Shown: positions 11,317-24,900 of the stretch, in pieces
Numbering within the stretch: position 1 is the stretch's first letter
Layout: each line of letters begins with the position of its first letter
Assembly: GCF_040802235.1 (NCBI RefSeq)
Contig: NC_133170.1
Location: 49,051,501-49,115,500 of the forward strand
From: Manis javanica
Lineage: Eukaryota; Chordata; Mammalia; Pholidota; Manidae
DNA length: 64,000 bases
Direction: 5' to 3'
Program-made: the position numbers and the translations under genes
The notes under the pieces: model-generated
What the model was told of the DNA's origin: nothing
The model's database searches: none
The model's input: only the letters and a program-made list of their open reading frames with translations

Positions 11317-11637
11317 CTAACCTTATTTTCCAATAATATTCTTAAATTTTGTATCACACCAAATTACTGTTATGTCTTCTACCACAAAAGAGTGGTGCAT
11401 ATAAAAAAACAAATTAATAGAAACAAACATCTGCAGCTTATAACACCCTAATCCAGGTCTAAAATAAAAAAATTGGGTTTAATTATAGTTTATGATGGGA
11501 CAATTAACTACTTTCTCTTGATCTCCTTCAATAAACTAGTGATTTTATAGACTGAGCTGAAACCAGTTACTTTTGAATTAGAAAGGCAAAGCCTTTAACA
11601 TCCTTAGAAATCAAAATTCTACATCCTATGAAATATA

Positions 11638-11685
11638 TGCCAACATAATAATATATTATGATAATATATGATAAAAATGTTGGCA
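11638..11685. other. AT-rich nested hairpin
   Basis: The outer arms TGCCAACAT and ATGTTGGCA are perfect complements (9 bp). Inside lies a second 8-bp stem, ATATATTA / TAATATAT. It may be a relic of a small inverted-repeat element or a chance structure. Confidence 0.7.
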
Positions 11686-12531
11686 AACATTAAGCACTGC
11701 GCTTCAGCAAAATCTGAAAACATAAGCTAGCTGTCACACTGAACTTCAATCACAGAAGGAATATGTTCTTGATAAACTGGAACCCAAAAGTAAAATCAGG
11801 TGGATAGTTGGCAAGCAACAGTGAGTGTAGTGAAATGTGTAAAACATAAGTAACCAGTTTACTCTCCTATCCTTTTCCCAAGGAATTACTGGAAGAAGCT
11901 CAGAGAGGCTCACATAATCCTGCTGTCTAGGAAACCTCAAGTGGCATTGATGAGATGGCAGAGCACAGGATCTCTAGAAAGTCCTTGGCTAAAAAATATT
12001 TCCAAAGTGCAAGCATTCCCTAGGAATCAATTAGGCATTGATACTTGACTGTGATTTCACTAATCATGTGATTTGGAGAGGAAAGAGATCATTTAGGACA
12101 ATGGCTATTAAAGTCGGCTGCCTAACAAATACCTCATTTGGTGAAAACAAAGTTAATGTGTCTCACTTCAAACTCACTAAATCTGCAAGGATCAGGCCCT
12201 GTAATCTCTATTTTTAACAGCCTCCAGCCAGGTGACCGGAATACAATGAACCTCTACATGACCACATATACATAACCACAGATCACTTCAAGATTATTTA
12301 TCAAATACAACAGTCATTTTACAGATAAACAAACTGAAACACAAGATGTGATGTGCAGAGATATGAAAATATCATAGCAAGTGAAAAAAATTTTCTGAAT
12401 GACATATATATTCAGCATAATAGCCAGAGTTATGCCTTTAAAATTTATATTATAAGCCTGGCTTTATATATATATGGACATATAGTGACATCAGTAGAAA
12501 CTGATGCATTAAATCTTAAGCAAATACTCAC

Positions 12532-12622
12532 CCAAAATTTCATCAAAGATCTTGTATAACCCTGGCACAAAGGTAACCTCTCTGCAATTCATTCCCACAT
12601 CTTCATCATACACCCACATTAG
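12532..12622 (-). CDS. TOP2B: TOP2B exon 3 (codons 78-108)
   Basis: These 91 bases encode LMWVYDEDVGMNCREVTF, then VPGLYKIFDEIL, and the first base of Val108. This is the start of the GHKL ATPase fold. Glu105 in FDEIL is the expected general base for ATP hydrolysis. The acceptor reads ATGCAG and the donor GTGAGT. MNCREV is the beta signature; TOP2A has INYREV. The first residue is Leu, where I recall Phe in human TOP2B. Phase is 0 in and 1 out, matching exon 4. Confidence 0.97.
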
Positions 12623-13564
12623 CTGCATTGAGAGAAAAATCAAAAAGGACTTAGAGTAAAAAAAGTGTTTAACATAAATTTTACTAGTATGAACGCACAT
12701 CTGTCATTTACTCTATAAATACTTAGAGCTTCAAAGTAGAAAAACGTACACTTCTTCAGTTGCAGCAACCTCACTGTATTCATATTAAATTTAAATAGCT
12801 TCAAACTTGAGAAATTGTTCATTTTGTATTGCTGTATTCTTATTCCTATGTCAGCTTTAACATAGGGCACCAAGAATTGCTAAAATTGTATTTAAATGCA
12901 ATAGAAAAAAAACATATATTTATACTTTTATTCCATGCTTTATATTATTCTATAGAATAAGGAGCTCAGAATAAAATAATATAAACACAGCATGACTTTG
13001 GAGTCAAGAGTCCTAGCTTAGAATCCCAGCTCTTACTAGTTGAGATATCTGAGCAAGTTACTTAAATTTATTTAAACTTCAGTTTCCTCACCTATAAAAT
13101 GGAGATAAGAGTTGCTACTTCCCAAAATTGTTAGAATCAAATAAGAAAATATATATAAGCCAAGTCCACAGTAAGCACTGAACAACAGTCGTTAGTGTAT
13201 GTATACATTCTAGTACTTGCACTAAAGCATAGGCTACTATTGTATTTATTCTAATGTTAGCAAACCACAGTATAAATTCTAGAATGTAAATTACAGCATG
13301 AACTTAAAGGACTTTTAGAAAGTTCACACAGCACCATTTTACTCTACTGTTCTTACTTCTGATAGTTCATCTCCTAGCTTTTGGATTTTTTAAAATCTCT
13401 AGCAAGAACTGAAAACTTTTAACTCTCTTAGATCTCTCTCCCTACTTTGCATATGACCATAAAGACATGAAATTAAGTACTTACAAAGCATACAATCACA
13501 ACAATCTTATTTAAAACTAGATATAGATACACACCCCCTTATTTCAATGAAATCTAACAATTAC
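12623..13564 (-). other. TOP2B: TOP2B intron 2
   Basis: A 942-base intron, with donor GTAATT and acceptor CAG. It contains the MIR relic at 12985-13195; nothing else is recognisable. Confidence 0.9.
12985..13195 (+). repeat. MIR SINE relic, sense
   Basis: GACTTTGGAGTCAAGAGTCC, GAATCCCAGCTCTTACTAG, GCAAGTTACTTAAA and CAGTTTCCTCACCTATAAAATGG-type phrases follow in MIR order. It covers most of the 260-bp consensus. Confidence 0.9.
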
Positions 13565-13735
13565 CTGTGTCAACGGCTCCACTGACCCAATGTATGTGTC
13601 AGGACGAAGGAGAATATGTTCAAGTTGTGTCTTCTTCTGATAAACTCTCTCAACAGACAATTTCTTTGAAGAATCATTTTTGTTTGCAGTTTCTAACTCC
13701 TCCTTTTTTGCAGCATTGTTCTGATCAAAAAGAGT
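13565..13735 (-). CDS. TOP2B: TOP2B exon 2 (codons 21-77) with tandem 3' splice sites
   Basis: The exon encodes TLFDQNNAAKKEE, a Lys/Asn-rich linker, then SVERVYQKKTQLEHILLRP and DTYIGSVEPLTQ. The last part is the N-terminal strap segment with the conserved YQKKTQLEHILLRPDTYIGS of type II topoisomerases, which contacts ATP bound in the partner subunit. The main acceptor is TTTTAG before ACTCTT (exon starts 13735). A second AG, TGATCAG, ends at 13721, so the exon can also start at 13720. Using it would remove exactly TLFDQ, the five residues that separate the known human beta-1 and beta-2 isoforms. The donor is GTAATT. Length is 171 bases, phase 0 at both ends. Confidence 0.97.
13720..13735 (-). 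promoter_or_regulatory. TOP2B: Alternative acceptor region for TOP2B beta-1/beta-2 isoforms
   Basis: Two 3' splice sites 15 bases apart (AG/ACTCTT and CAG/AACAAT) share one upstream pyrimidine tract. The choice keeps or drops five codons without changing frame. This matches the isoform difference known in human TOP2B. Confidence 0.85.
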
Positions 13736-16079
13736 CTAAAATTAACCAAAAAATCAAATTTAAATAACCTACCGAAGGGTAAACTAAAATGCATATGGAC
13801 ATACGACAGATTTTTGTTTAATGACAAAATTATCTTTCAGGCTCACTGATTTTTAAGTTCAAAAGAGATCACAGGTCTATTTACTGACAGTCTAGTTCTT
13901 TTTATAATACAGAATGAAACTACACTTTTGACTCAGCCCCCAAAATTGGGCTTACACAATCACCAGAATAGCTAGAACAGCCTACATCTATTCAATCTAG
14001 ACCTATAAACATTTCCCAATTCTATGAGATATCAACTTAATTTTTGTAGTCCTCAACACTTTCCAAGGAATGTGAGTTCTGGTCAGGTTACAGGTTCACA
14101 GTGACTGAACGTGGCTGACTGCAGGGGTCCCAGAAGTTTCCAGATGAAAGTTCCCTGCCATTACTACTGACGATTATAGTGAAGAGTGGACAAAGGTAAC
14201 CTCCACAAAACAGCAACCTGTGTAGTTAGTATACACTGATATGGCTTATGAAATCTCAAATATGCCAGTAATTCCTTATAGCTTGTGCTACGCCATTACT
14301 GAGACACCCTATGATTCCAGTTTCTCTCAGTTCCAAGGAGGCAGAGAGGGTTAGTAGTCTGATTTTCTGCATTCCTACAGCAGGTAAAGATCCCAAACTC
14401 AAATTCCCAAGGTCTAGAATTTCCTTGTTTTGTGAATAGCAGCAAAAAACAAACCTCTCTCTTTCTGGAATTTCCTGATACTGATAAATAAGACATTCCA
14501 CTAAAAGAAAGGTATTACAATGGCCTGTTTTTCTAGAGTCAAAAAATAACTCAAATATAAGACATAATGAATTGGAGATACCTTCACAGGTCTTTGAACT
14601 TAAGTAGAAATGAAACAATCAGAAACAAACAATGAAAGAGAGAGAGAGAAATTTTGTGTATGTGAACAAGCAATATACCACCTCAATTCAGGTCCTAGAC
14701 ATAGTCATACCATCATCTTTGATGTTACTATTTTTTTTTAATGTCACTGCAGAGCCTTTAAATGTATACTTAAAAATCTACATACATAACCTCTGAGTAG
14801 TCTAAACCCAGACAAGAATTGTAACATACAAACCCTATAGAAATTCAACTCTAATTATAATCTGCCAATGCCATAAATTTTATATAAAATTAAAGATTTA
14901 ATAATATTTCAAAATAAGTTTACAAATAACTCATTTTGAGATTTTAAAATACATTTTTATACATCCTTTCACTTATGAGGTTACCCACTGATACTGCTTG
15001 AAGTCAATTAAAAATAGCTTTGGACACAAAAAAAAATCGTTTCATTAAATCTTCGTATTCAATTACTGTCAAGAATTAGGTGATGAATTAGCTAGGCAGA
15101 AATATGACCTGTATTTTAAAAATACCAGATAGTTTCCAAACTTCTATTCAACTTCCTGACTTTCATGACAATTGACTTACAGAAACAAATCTAACAATAA
15201 AAACGTAATTGTTTTTTTTTTAAATGAGTCCTCAAAATAGTTCGAAAAAAGGTTGTAATGACTAAGCAAGTGCTTAAACATGATAAATGCTATGGAATCA
15301 AATGTGGGTACCTTCTTAGCATTAACTTAGAACTGTTTACAATTATTGGCATAAAGGTAAGGAACTTACAACCATGCAAGTAAAGGCTTTCCTCTCCCAA
15401 ATTAATCCTCCAAAACAAATCACACCACAAAGAAAACATGTTTAGGATCAGACTCAACCAGACTCATGTATACCTATTTTGGACTTTTGCCTTTGGCCCT
15501 GATGAGTAACATTAAACTGAAGTGGCACAAAGATATGATAAAGGGGATAAAGCCCTACCTCACTCCTTTTCCAAGAACTTGCTTTTTCCACATCCTCTTA
15601 CCTTTTCTTCCCAAATGGATACATGAAAATAAGGAATGTTTGGTTTGCATTTCCCAAATCCCTATCAAATTCAAAAAGTTGCCATTCTTGCTAGGATAAT
15701 GGCTCAATCAGAGAACATACTAAATGTAGTTGGCTTTTTCATATTACTATTTATAAAATTTCTCTAGGAATAATAAACATTAGGAGATGAATGTGACAAT
15801 ATACTTGTAACAGTTTATGCCAAAATTTTCTCCTAAATATGTGCCAGGTGTCAAGGGAAGAAGAGGAGGTACCATTCTATTTAAAAGGAACAAAACACAT
15901 TAAGGAATATGTACTACTTATAGAATATCATACTAAAAAAAATGTTTTGAGGTCACTGGCAGATATTTCAAATCAACTAGTGACTGGAAACCTTACTGGT
16001 AACATAACAGTCGATTAATACATATTTTGTATATGTATTATATACTGTGTTCTTACAATAAACTCAAGAAAATGTTTTT

Positions 16080-16195
16080 CAAGTTGTTGCAAATCTCCAA
16101 AATTTTTCCAACATACTATTGAAAAAAAGTCCACATATAAGTGGGCCCTCACAGTTCAAACTTCTGTTGTTGAAGGGTCAACTGTACAAACTTCT
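16080..16195 (-). repeat. Tigger-like MITE fragment, antisense
   Basis: ATTGAAAAAAAGTCCACATATAAGTGGGCCCTCACAG... is the reverse complement of the ends of the element at 44042-44357, and it ends GAAGGGTCAACTGTA. Only one terminal part remains. Confidence 0.75.
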
Positions 16196-16199
16196 ATTG

Positions 16200-16225
16200 C
16201 TATAATTTTTATATAAAAATTATAG
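16200..16225. repeat. 26-bp perfect palindrome
   Basis: CTATAATTTTTAT followed directly by its reverse complement. It lies just beside the Tigger fragment in TOP2B intron 1. Confidence 0.95.
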
Positions 16226-18627
16226 TCAAATATTTTAAATTATCTTATTAAAACTACACTGGTGAACAGTCACAAAAGAATATATAAAAATATAAGCCCA
16301 TTTTTATTAGGAAAAAGTTACACATAATATATTCATGCACAGAAAAAACATATAACACCCAGAATATCAATAAAAGTTATTTGTGAGAAATAGAAACATG
16401 AGTAATTTTAATATTCTTTTCAGATACACATTTCCTAATTTTCTACAATGAACACATATGGAAATATTTTTAAAAGCTTATAAACCCATGCATGTGAAAA
16501 CATAATTAAGCTATACTAAAACTGCACTTCTTTTCTAGAGGCGCTTTTTACACCTACTTACTACTTTTGCTGTCCCAAATTTCTCACTAGAATCCAGGCA
16601 AAAAGGTAAATGAAACTAAAATAAATAAGACTGGCATCCTTGACAGAGTGGAAAGCAGAAATTAACATTTCAATCAGATTTCTATTTTTATTTCCCATTC
16701 TCAACAAGTAGTTCACCTGTTCACTGGCTAACTAGCAGCAAACAGAGGAGGTTCTCTTCAGAGAGGTCTACAAGCTTTTCTGATAGAAATCTGGAATAAT
16801 AGTCTATTTCAGCTCCTGTTTATTAGCAGAAAGTTGCCCCATGAGTAACGTCCAGGTCACTAAAAATTATAATCTGGGAGAAAAGGAAAGAGGGCAACTT
16901 TCCCCTCCTCCCCATTCAAAGGGATGGTCCCATATGTAATACAGGTATGAATACAAACACCCTCTGCCTGAGATCACAGAAGAAAAATCTGTTCATCACC
17001 TTCGCTCCAGCTGTTATTACTACAATCTCTATCTTTTAAGAGAAAGAAATAAAAAAGGTCACCCTGAGTTCAGCTTTTTCAATTTTAACACCATTCTTGA
17101 TAATATTTAGGAAGGAGATTAAGGAATTAGCTTGAACAGAAACAGACGAGCAAATTCATATCTACACATTCAGAAAAGCACTCAACCCCACAGTTGATAA
17201 AGGAGAGTGACAAATATTTGATATCTGCAGGTGAAGGGAATTATGCTTATTTAATCATTGAAAAGGGGTCCTTTGATTCAAAATAATGATTTAGCTTCTT
17301 GTTCTTATATGTTCATAGTAGTACGGCATCTTGTACTCTAATAATTGCACTGTGAACTCCACATTAAATAATTAACAATATGCCCTTAAAAATAATCAAG
17401 AGCATTCTCAATCAATTTTCATTAAGGTTTGATAAAAATGAAAACCTACAATTTAAGCATCTTACTATCTTAATTTGTTTGCATGCACAAACTACCAAAT
17501 TATTTATAGTAATAAATAATTCTAGCACCCAATTATACTGGGATCTGAGAAATCAGGGCAACATTTCCATTCCCACATAAAACTAGAGACAATGAAAATA
17601 TGAAATAATTCCATGTTAAGGTAAATATTCTCCACATATCTAAAAAGTTGTTTTAAATATATTCTCTGTGATTTATACATGATGTGTAGTCATCAAAAAG
17701 TTAAAAAATCAACTTTTTCTAAAATTCAAAAGCTGGGTTCCAAATTAATGAAGTATTGGGGATTTTTAAATTAAAACAAAAACACCTAATAATACATAAA
17801 ATCTATTTTAAAATATATTCATTTATTTTATAGCACTTTTGTAAATCCTAATAGCTCTCCTATATAGCCTTTTAACTCCTAATAAAAATGTATATATATT
17901 TAATTGCTATCCCGTACTCAACTTTTATTAAGAATACTTCCTAACTACAAGAGAAAGAAAAATATTACAAAACAAAAAAACTCATTTCAGAATGAGTAGT
18001 ATGTACCAAGATCAGTCTGCTAAACAAAACTTTCCATGCACAAAGTTGCCACCTAAGACATAGCAATTTGCAGCAATCACCCACAGTCCTGTTTTTCTGT
18101 GAGAAAATGAACTGCTGCCAAAGAGAGGAAAGGAGATGGTTTGCCAATTGGTGTTAAAAAGAAACTGAGCCACTCATTCACAAAATTGGCACAGAAATCT
18201 CACCATCACCAAGCCAACAGAGAGAGACAAGCAAAATCTTAGCAACAATCCTCTTCTCCTACCTTCTATAAAGGACTCCCTCAGACTTCATATCACCCTT
18301 TTGTAACATATCCTCCCTTTTTTTCTCCATCAAGGCTGCCATACTTTGATGTTCATTTTAGCCGTCTTTCACCTATATAACAATGAAGAGGGCCATGTTA
18401 CCTACCCACTGTAATGAAATCAAAAACCAACAATTTATCTTCTATCTACACTCATCCAGAATGCCCACCAAACCCAAGGAACAAGGAGAGAGGTGGAAGG
18501 TAAGAGATGCCTAAAAACATAAGGAATGCTTAAATTGTCCACTGTGAAAATAAAAAACATACTTTCTCTAAAAGGCATCCAAGTCAGAAAGGGAGAAGTA
18601 AAACTGTTGCTATCCACCCATGACATA

Positions 18628-20440
18628 TTATAACACAAAAAACCCTAAAGATTCCACCAAAAACTATTATAATAAATGAATGCAGTAAAGCTACAGGAAA
18701 ATCAACATACATATACATAATTATTTCGGTACATTAATAACAAACTATTAGAGAGAAGTTAAGATATTCTCATTTACAGTTGCATCAAAAAGAATAAAAT
18801 ACCTAAGAATAAGTGTAACCAAACAGGTGAAAGACCTGTACACTGAAAACTGTAAGACATGGATGAAGAAAATTAAAGACACAAATAAAGAGAAACCTAT
18901 TCAATACTCATGAAGACTTAATTTTGTTAAAAATGTCCACACAACCCAAAGCAATCTACAGATTTAATGCAATCCCTATCAAAATTCCAATGGCATTTTC
19001 CACAGAAATAGAATAACCCTAAAGTTTGTATGGAACCACAAAAGACCCTGAATAGCCAAAGTAACCTTGAGAAGCAATGAAGTTGGAGGCAGAAGGACAG
19101 GCTCTTCAATAAATGGTGTTGGGTAAACTGCACAGCACATGAATGAAATTGGACCCCTATCATACACCATACACAAAAAATAACTCAAAATGGACTGAAG
19201 ACTTGAATGTAAGATCTGAAACCATAAAACCCCTCAAAGAAAACATAGGCAGTAAGCTCCTTGACACAGGTCTTGGCAATGATTTTTTGGATCTGACACC
19301 AAAAGCAAAAACAAAAGCAAAAATAAACAACTGGGACTACATCAAACTAAAAGGCTTCTGCACAGCAAAAATTATCAACAAAATGAAAAGGCAACCTACT
19401 GAATGGAGGAAAATATTTGTAATTTATATATCTGATAAGAGGTTAATATCCAAAATATATAAATAAGTCATACAACTCAACACCAAAAACAAACAAAACC
19501 AATCTGATTCAACAATGGGCAGAAGCTCTGAATAAACATTTTTCAAAAGAAGACATACAGATGACCAACAGGTACAAGAAGAGGTGATCAACATCACTAA
19601 TCATCAGGGAAATGCAAATCAAAACCACAATGAGACAACATTTTATACGGATCAGAATGGCTATTATCAAGAACACAAGAAATAACAAGTGCTGGGAAGG
19701 ATGTGGAGAAAAGGGAACCCTGTGCACTGTTGGTAGAAATGTAAATTGGCACTATCACTACAGGAACAGTATGAAGTTTCCTCAAAACAAACAAAAAAAA
19801 AAGGATTGCCATTATGACCCAGCAATTTCACTTCTGGGTATTTATCCAAAGAAAACAAAAACACTAACTTGAAAAGGTATAAGCACCCACATGTTCATTT
19901 ACAGCATTATTTACAAAAGTCAAGATATGGAAGCAAGCTAAGCTTCCATTGATAGATGAATGGATAAAGAAAATGTGGCATACACATACACACACACACA
20001 CACGAATATTATGCAGCTGTTAAAAAGCAGAAAATTTTATCATTTGCAACAACACAGATGAATCTTGAGGGCATTCGGCTAAGTAAAATAAGTCAGATAA
20101 AGACAAATACTGTATGATCTCACTTGTATGTTGAATCTTACATTTAAAAAAAGAAACTTGTAGAAACAGAACAAATTGGTGACTGCCAGGGACAGGGGTG
20201 GGAATGGGGATTGGGGGGTTGCAAAATGGGTGGTCAAAAGGCATAAACTTTCAGTTATGAAATATCTAAGTCCTGGGAAAGTAATGTACAGAATTGCATA
20301 TCCATACTGTATTATATATTTGCAAATTGTGAAAGTAGACCTTAAAAGTTCTCATGACAAGAAAAATAACTAGTAACGTTGTGTGGTAATGAGTTAACTA
20401 GACTTATGATCATTTTGCAATATAAAAAGAAATATACTTT
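18628..20440 (+). repeat. Old LINE-1 fragment, sense strand plus, internally deleted
   Basis: It reads through ORF2 C-terminal phrases ([14 protein letters not shown] near 18785; [14 protein letters not shown] near 19150; [11 protein letters not shown] near 19612), a poly-CA run at about 19982-20003, and an L1M-type 3'UTR (CTGCCAGGGACAGGGGTGG near 20184). Sequence is missing near 19095, where the ORF2 text jumps. Frames are broken throughout. It is antisense to TOP2B in intron 1. Confidence 0.9.
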
Positions 20441-20564
20441 CCCTGAGACAAGAGAAATTAAAATTACATATCACTAGATTTTTTAAAAAGAGGAAGGTGT
20501 GTGTGTGTGTACATATCCATAAGAATTCACTAAATGTCAAGCATTATGGGAAAATATGGACCAT

Positions 20565-20740
20565 TTAAATCAATCCTCATAAACACCCCATGAAGTAAAC
20601 ACTTTTATTATGATTTCCTTCTTACAAATGAGGAAACTGAGGTCTGAAGCTAACAAAGTTAGTAATGGAAGAAGCTGACTTATGAAACCAGGTAACTTGA
20701 TTTCAGAGCCCATGTACTCTTAAAGAGCATTATTCCATAT
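20565..20740 (-). repeat. MIR SINE relic, antisense
   Basis: CAATCCTCATAAACACCCC, ACAAATGAGGAAACTGAGG and a CCAGGTAACTTGATTTCAGAGCCC-type end appear in reversed MIR order. Confidence 0.85.
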
Positions 20741-21359
20741 AAGAAACTCCTACCCTAAAAAGGAAATATACTCCCTAACTTTTTATGTGAAGGTAAAAGA
20801 AAGGTTACTAGTCAGAGATATAGGTATAGCTCAGTCAAAGTCTTTTTTTTTTTTAAAATAAATCCTGTCATATCAGGTTATAAAAGATGAGCTGTTTTGG
20901 ATTTTAATATTTTTAAAGAGGGCACCTATGTAAGTAAGTTAATAACATATATCTAGCTTAAATCCCACCTTTGCTTTAGCCATGTGTCTTAACAGTTTGT
21001 TACCTAATCTCTCAACCTGGGTCCTTTTCTGCAAAAGAAAATTATACTGATCCCACCTTTTCTTTAAATCAGGCTTCCATTAACATTTCTAAAAATAGAA
21101 AAGATGTTATTTTGTTTTAAATGCACTTAGTAAAATGCAACTGTTGCCACCACCTGAATAACAGATCCAAAATACAGGTGAACACACTAACTTTCTTTCA
21201 GAAAAGTTAGCACAATCTATAAAAATTGTTTCTAAATATTGCTAGTATTTACTTAGAATGTAGCTAAAGAACACTGATACCTGACCACCCATACTAATAA
21301 TAAGAGAAGACTTCAGTAAATTAGTATGCAAATTTCCAATTTCTTAACAGTAACTATGA

Positions 21360-21800
21360 ATCCAACTCTTTGCTAACCCCTATGAAAGAAACAAGTTAAA
21401 TACATGGTCTCTGACTTCAGGAGTTTATAATCTGTTAAAACAAAATTATCATGCATGGAAATTACATAAAAAAGACATTCCTTAACAGGAAAAGATAGGG
21501 AGTATACACTGGAGAATAAAAATTAATAGTGAGATTCTGGGCTAGCCTTAAGGAGTAATTAAGATTTTAGACTGATAAACTGAAGAGAAAGGCATTCCTG
21601 AAGGAAGGTAAGTATGCAAAGGCAAAGTAACAAAAAAAAACAGTATGTGCAGGGACAGTGAAGAAATAAATCTAAATACGAGGACCATACAAAATAAATT
21701 TCAACTGGCAGGGCACACTGTTTATGAAGGAATTGACTCAAAAGTTTGGTGAGTTCAGACTTGCAATAATAAGCCACTGAAGAAAGGGTCTTAATACAAA
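21360..21800 (-). repeat. L2 LINE relic, antisense
   Basis: TGGTCTCTGACTTCAGGAGTTTATAATCTG, AAGGCATTCCTGAAGGAAGG and ATGCAAAGGCAAAG follow the reversed order of the L2 3' region. Divergence is high. Confidence 0.6.
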
Positions 21801-22864
21801 TCCTTAAGTAATATTTAAATATACAGTACATTTCCGGAATTAGATATATTCAGACAAAAAAAAAGTATGTTTTATATTCATTTAATTACACTTAAACCCC
21901 TAGAATGTGAATTGTGGTTTTATGTTTTTGAAAAGAGACCCATGTCTTAGAGATAAATTTGAACTATTTACCGGTGAAGTGATAATCTAGGATTTGCTTT
22001 GCTTCAAAATAATGAAAAGGGGAAAGGTGGGTGACCTTGAGTTGACATCAGTTGAAGCTTCATGATAAATACACGGAAGCTCGTTATGCTATTCTGGCCA
22101 CCATTTTTTATATGCTTAGTATGTTCCTTTACAGCAATTCTTACATCTATCAAAATAGAGTATTACTGGGGAAAAAAGATCAATATTCACAGTGATCAAC
22201 TGCATTCTAGTATTTCCACAAATTCATTTTTTAATACTACTTAAAAATTATAAAAGACTGACCAAATGAAATAGACTATTAGGGTACATTAACCGATGCT
22301 TTACAAACTAAAAGCTAATTCAAGAAAACTCTGCTTGCTGCAGCAAAGCCTTCACCGCTGTTTTCAATTTTAACTCAAAAGTTTTACTGTACTTTTTACT
22401 TTTAATTTAAAAAATCTGGTTAAGATATAGCAAATCAAACACAAACAAAATACACTATTAAAAGGAGAAGTTATGTCAGTTAATCTTAAGCCACTTTGCA
22501 CTGTGGATTCAGATATTGAAATGTTAACTTTCATACACTAACAATGTTAACAGTACCTGCCGACATGTATCCCAAAAGAAGTTAATACCAGCAATACCCA
22601 CCCCTCCCTCCTCCTAAACCGTACTGGGGACTACTCCATTTTTTTTCCTCCTCTTACCCACAAGCAGATGGCAACATAACACCAGTTTTAATAAAGCAGA
22701 CAAAGTTACCCCTCCTCATGACCACTACAACAAACCTCTGGCCTCTTGGCAAAGTAATAATTTGTTCTCACCCTGGCTTAAAGATACTTTACATAAATGC
22801 AATTTTGTGACTCTAAGTGTGCATTTCTTGAACTTCACCAACAAAGACAAGCATTTACAAAGCC

Positions 22865-23060
22865 CAATACGGTGCTATGTATGTTACCTCATTTAATTCA
22901 CAGTGCAACCTTATGTTACAGATAAGAATAGAGGCTTAGAAAGGTTAGGTCCCTTGTGCAAAGACCCACTTACTATATGTTAGAGACACGATCTGAATCT
23001 ACATCAATATGACATCAAAGTCCATGCTCATAACCACACTCACTGCATTGCCTCCCATAA
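22865..23060 (-). repeat. MIR SINE relic, antisense
   Basis: TACCTCATTTAATTCACAGTG, TACAGATAAGAATAGAGGC and ACACGATCTGAATCTACATC correspond to a reversed MIR. Confidence 0.75.
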
Positions 23061-24900
23061 AATTAAACTGGTCTATGATCAATGATGGATGTTATGGACA
23101 TAGAGATGCTCATATAACCTGACTAATTTACAGCAAGCATCAAGTCTTAAAGTGGATATGGGGTGATTATCCTCTCAATAAACTTCTAATTCAACAAAAG
23201 AATATAATCTGTAGATGAAAAATTGACTTTGACTTCTCCTTATACTAATTTCTCGTATTAGTTTTATAATGAATAAAATCTTTAATCAGTAAGTCAGTTT
23301 TAGTTTAGTTTTTCTGACATTGAATGAGACCCTCTAAGTTTTAAAAAACTTATGTCAATGATAAGGAAAGTTGAGCTATCCTTCTGAGCTTGAAAGAAAA
23401 AGTGGTCACTTAACTACCTACAAAGTTAAGTACGTAACAGTAAGTTAAAATACTGTTATCAAATGTTAAAGTCAACCAGTTCACTCAGAAACAAAATACT
23501 AACCATTATACAGTCAGAGGGCCTCAGAAGAAGCAGTGATCAGGTCTCAACACTTTCAAATAGCGAGTGAGGACCACCTGGCTAACTCCATTTTCAGAAG
23601 GTGTTTGATTTTACTAAAAGGTAGGAGTTTTCAACTTAAAAAAAATCATTATTTTGCATTTATGTGGTCCCTCTTCCCCCTGAATGTCCACATGGACCAC
23701 TAATTTATTATCTGACATTTTATCTCTCCCAGCTCTAGTTTGTTCAAACTACATTACTGGAGTAATAGGCAAAATTCAGGGAGATTCAACAATAAGCGCC
23801 TGTCAAGTTACTTTGCAAAGCACCTTGGCCTGCAAACATGAATGCTTAAAATGTTTTCTGCTATCAATAACACGCTTTTACAAGGAACACTTGTCAATAC
23901 AGCAGAATTGCTACTCCACTTATCTAAACCTCACCCAAGCAGAGAGAAAATGAAAAAGAATTAGGTAACAAAATTGTGAATACGAAATTTCCTTATGTGT
24001 TTCGAAAAAGAGAGGTTCCACTGTCCCTGGAAAATGAATATTTTGTCGTGGATACCTAGTCAGTTGGCTGAGCACGCCTTTTTTGTATATGAAATGACCC
24101 TGGTCTGAACTCTATGCTGAGCAAGTGAAATGCCAGTGAATTATCGATCTGCCTTGGGAATCGGATCTCTCCAGGTCTTCCCTCCTCTACTTCCCAAAAA
24201 GAGTTTAGCGCCAAAATCCTTTACTACTGGACTAAGCACTCCAGGCACCTCTCCATCCAGCACCCCACCCGTTTCACCTGCGATGCTGACGCAAGCGCGT
24301 CTTTTAATAATCCCACCGACAGATGGAAGGTCTACAGTATATAAACTCCTGTGAAACAGGCGTCTCGAAGGCACCTGCAATCCGAACTTAAGTACAAATT
24401 GCTGTAGATATATTCCCCCACCAAATCCATTCTTAGATTAGAGCATCAGAAATGGCTGCATTTTCAATACACACACACACACCCCTTCCTCCAAGATTTT
24501 TCTTAAACCACTTTAGGAGAAAAGTGCTGACCCACACAGACACACAAGCATCCCTACCATAAGCATCATCTCATGCCCGCCTGCCGAGACTGGGAAGGAG
24601 GAAAAGAGATGAAACCGGGGTTCCACGACAGGTTCACGGTTTGTCGCCCAAAGTTGCAAGTGCACAGCAGGTTCCCGCAGCCGGAGCCTCCACAGAGGCA
24701 ACAAGAAAGAAAAGGGGCGGAGAGCTGGGGGCCCTGCTGGCAGGAACCCCGACGGGGCGCCCGTTCCGGGGACCGTATTTCCCTCTCTTTTCCTTCCCCC
24801 AACCTCCCCCCACCCCAGTCGGCCCCACCGCTTCCCTCCCCCACCGCCGGCCAGGAACAATGCCGCGGCCAGGACCCCCGCCCCCAGCCGCGCCACTCAC

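Larger units (their letters stand above)
11107..12531 (-). other. TOP2B: TOP2B intron 3
   Basis: A 1,425-base intron. It holds the 81-bp copy (11236-11316) and a hairpin (11638-11685). A weak hAT/MER5-like trace is possible at about 12110-12240, but I would not call it. The rest shows nothing. Confidence 0.88.
13736..24900 (-). other. TOP2B: TOP2B intron 1
   Basis: This 11.2-kb first intron has donor GTGAGT (24895-24900) and acceptor TTTTAG. It holds a Tigger fragment, a palindrome, a degenerate L1 and MIR and L2 relics, listed separately. In 13740-16080, 16230-18625 and 23065-24450 I see no gene or named repeat, only AT-rich sequence, a short GA run at 14638-14650 and a CA run at 24468-24483. 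Confidence 0.88.

Noticed and set aside
14256..14618. 120-codon minus-strand frame in TOP2B intron 1
   Set aside because: No domain, no splice context and no similarity that I recognise; likely chance.
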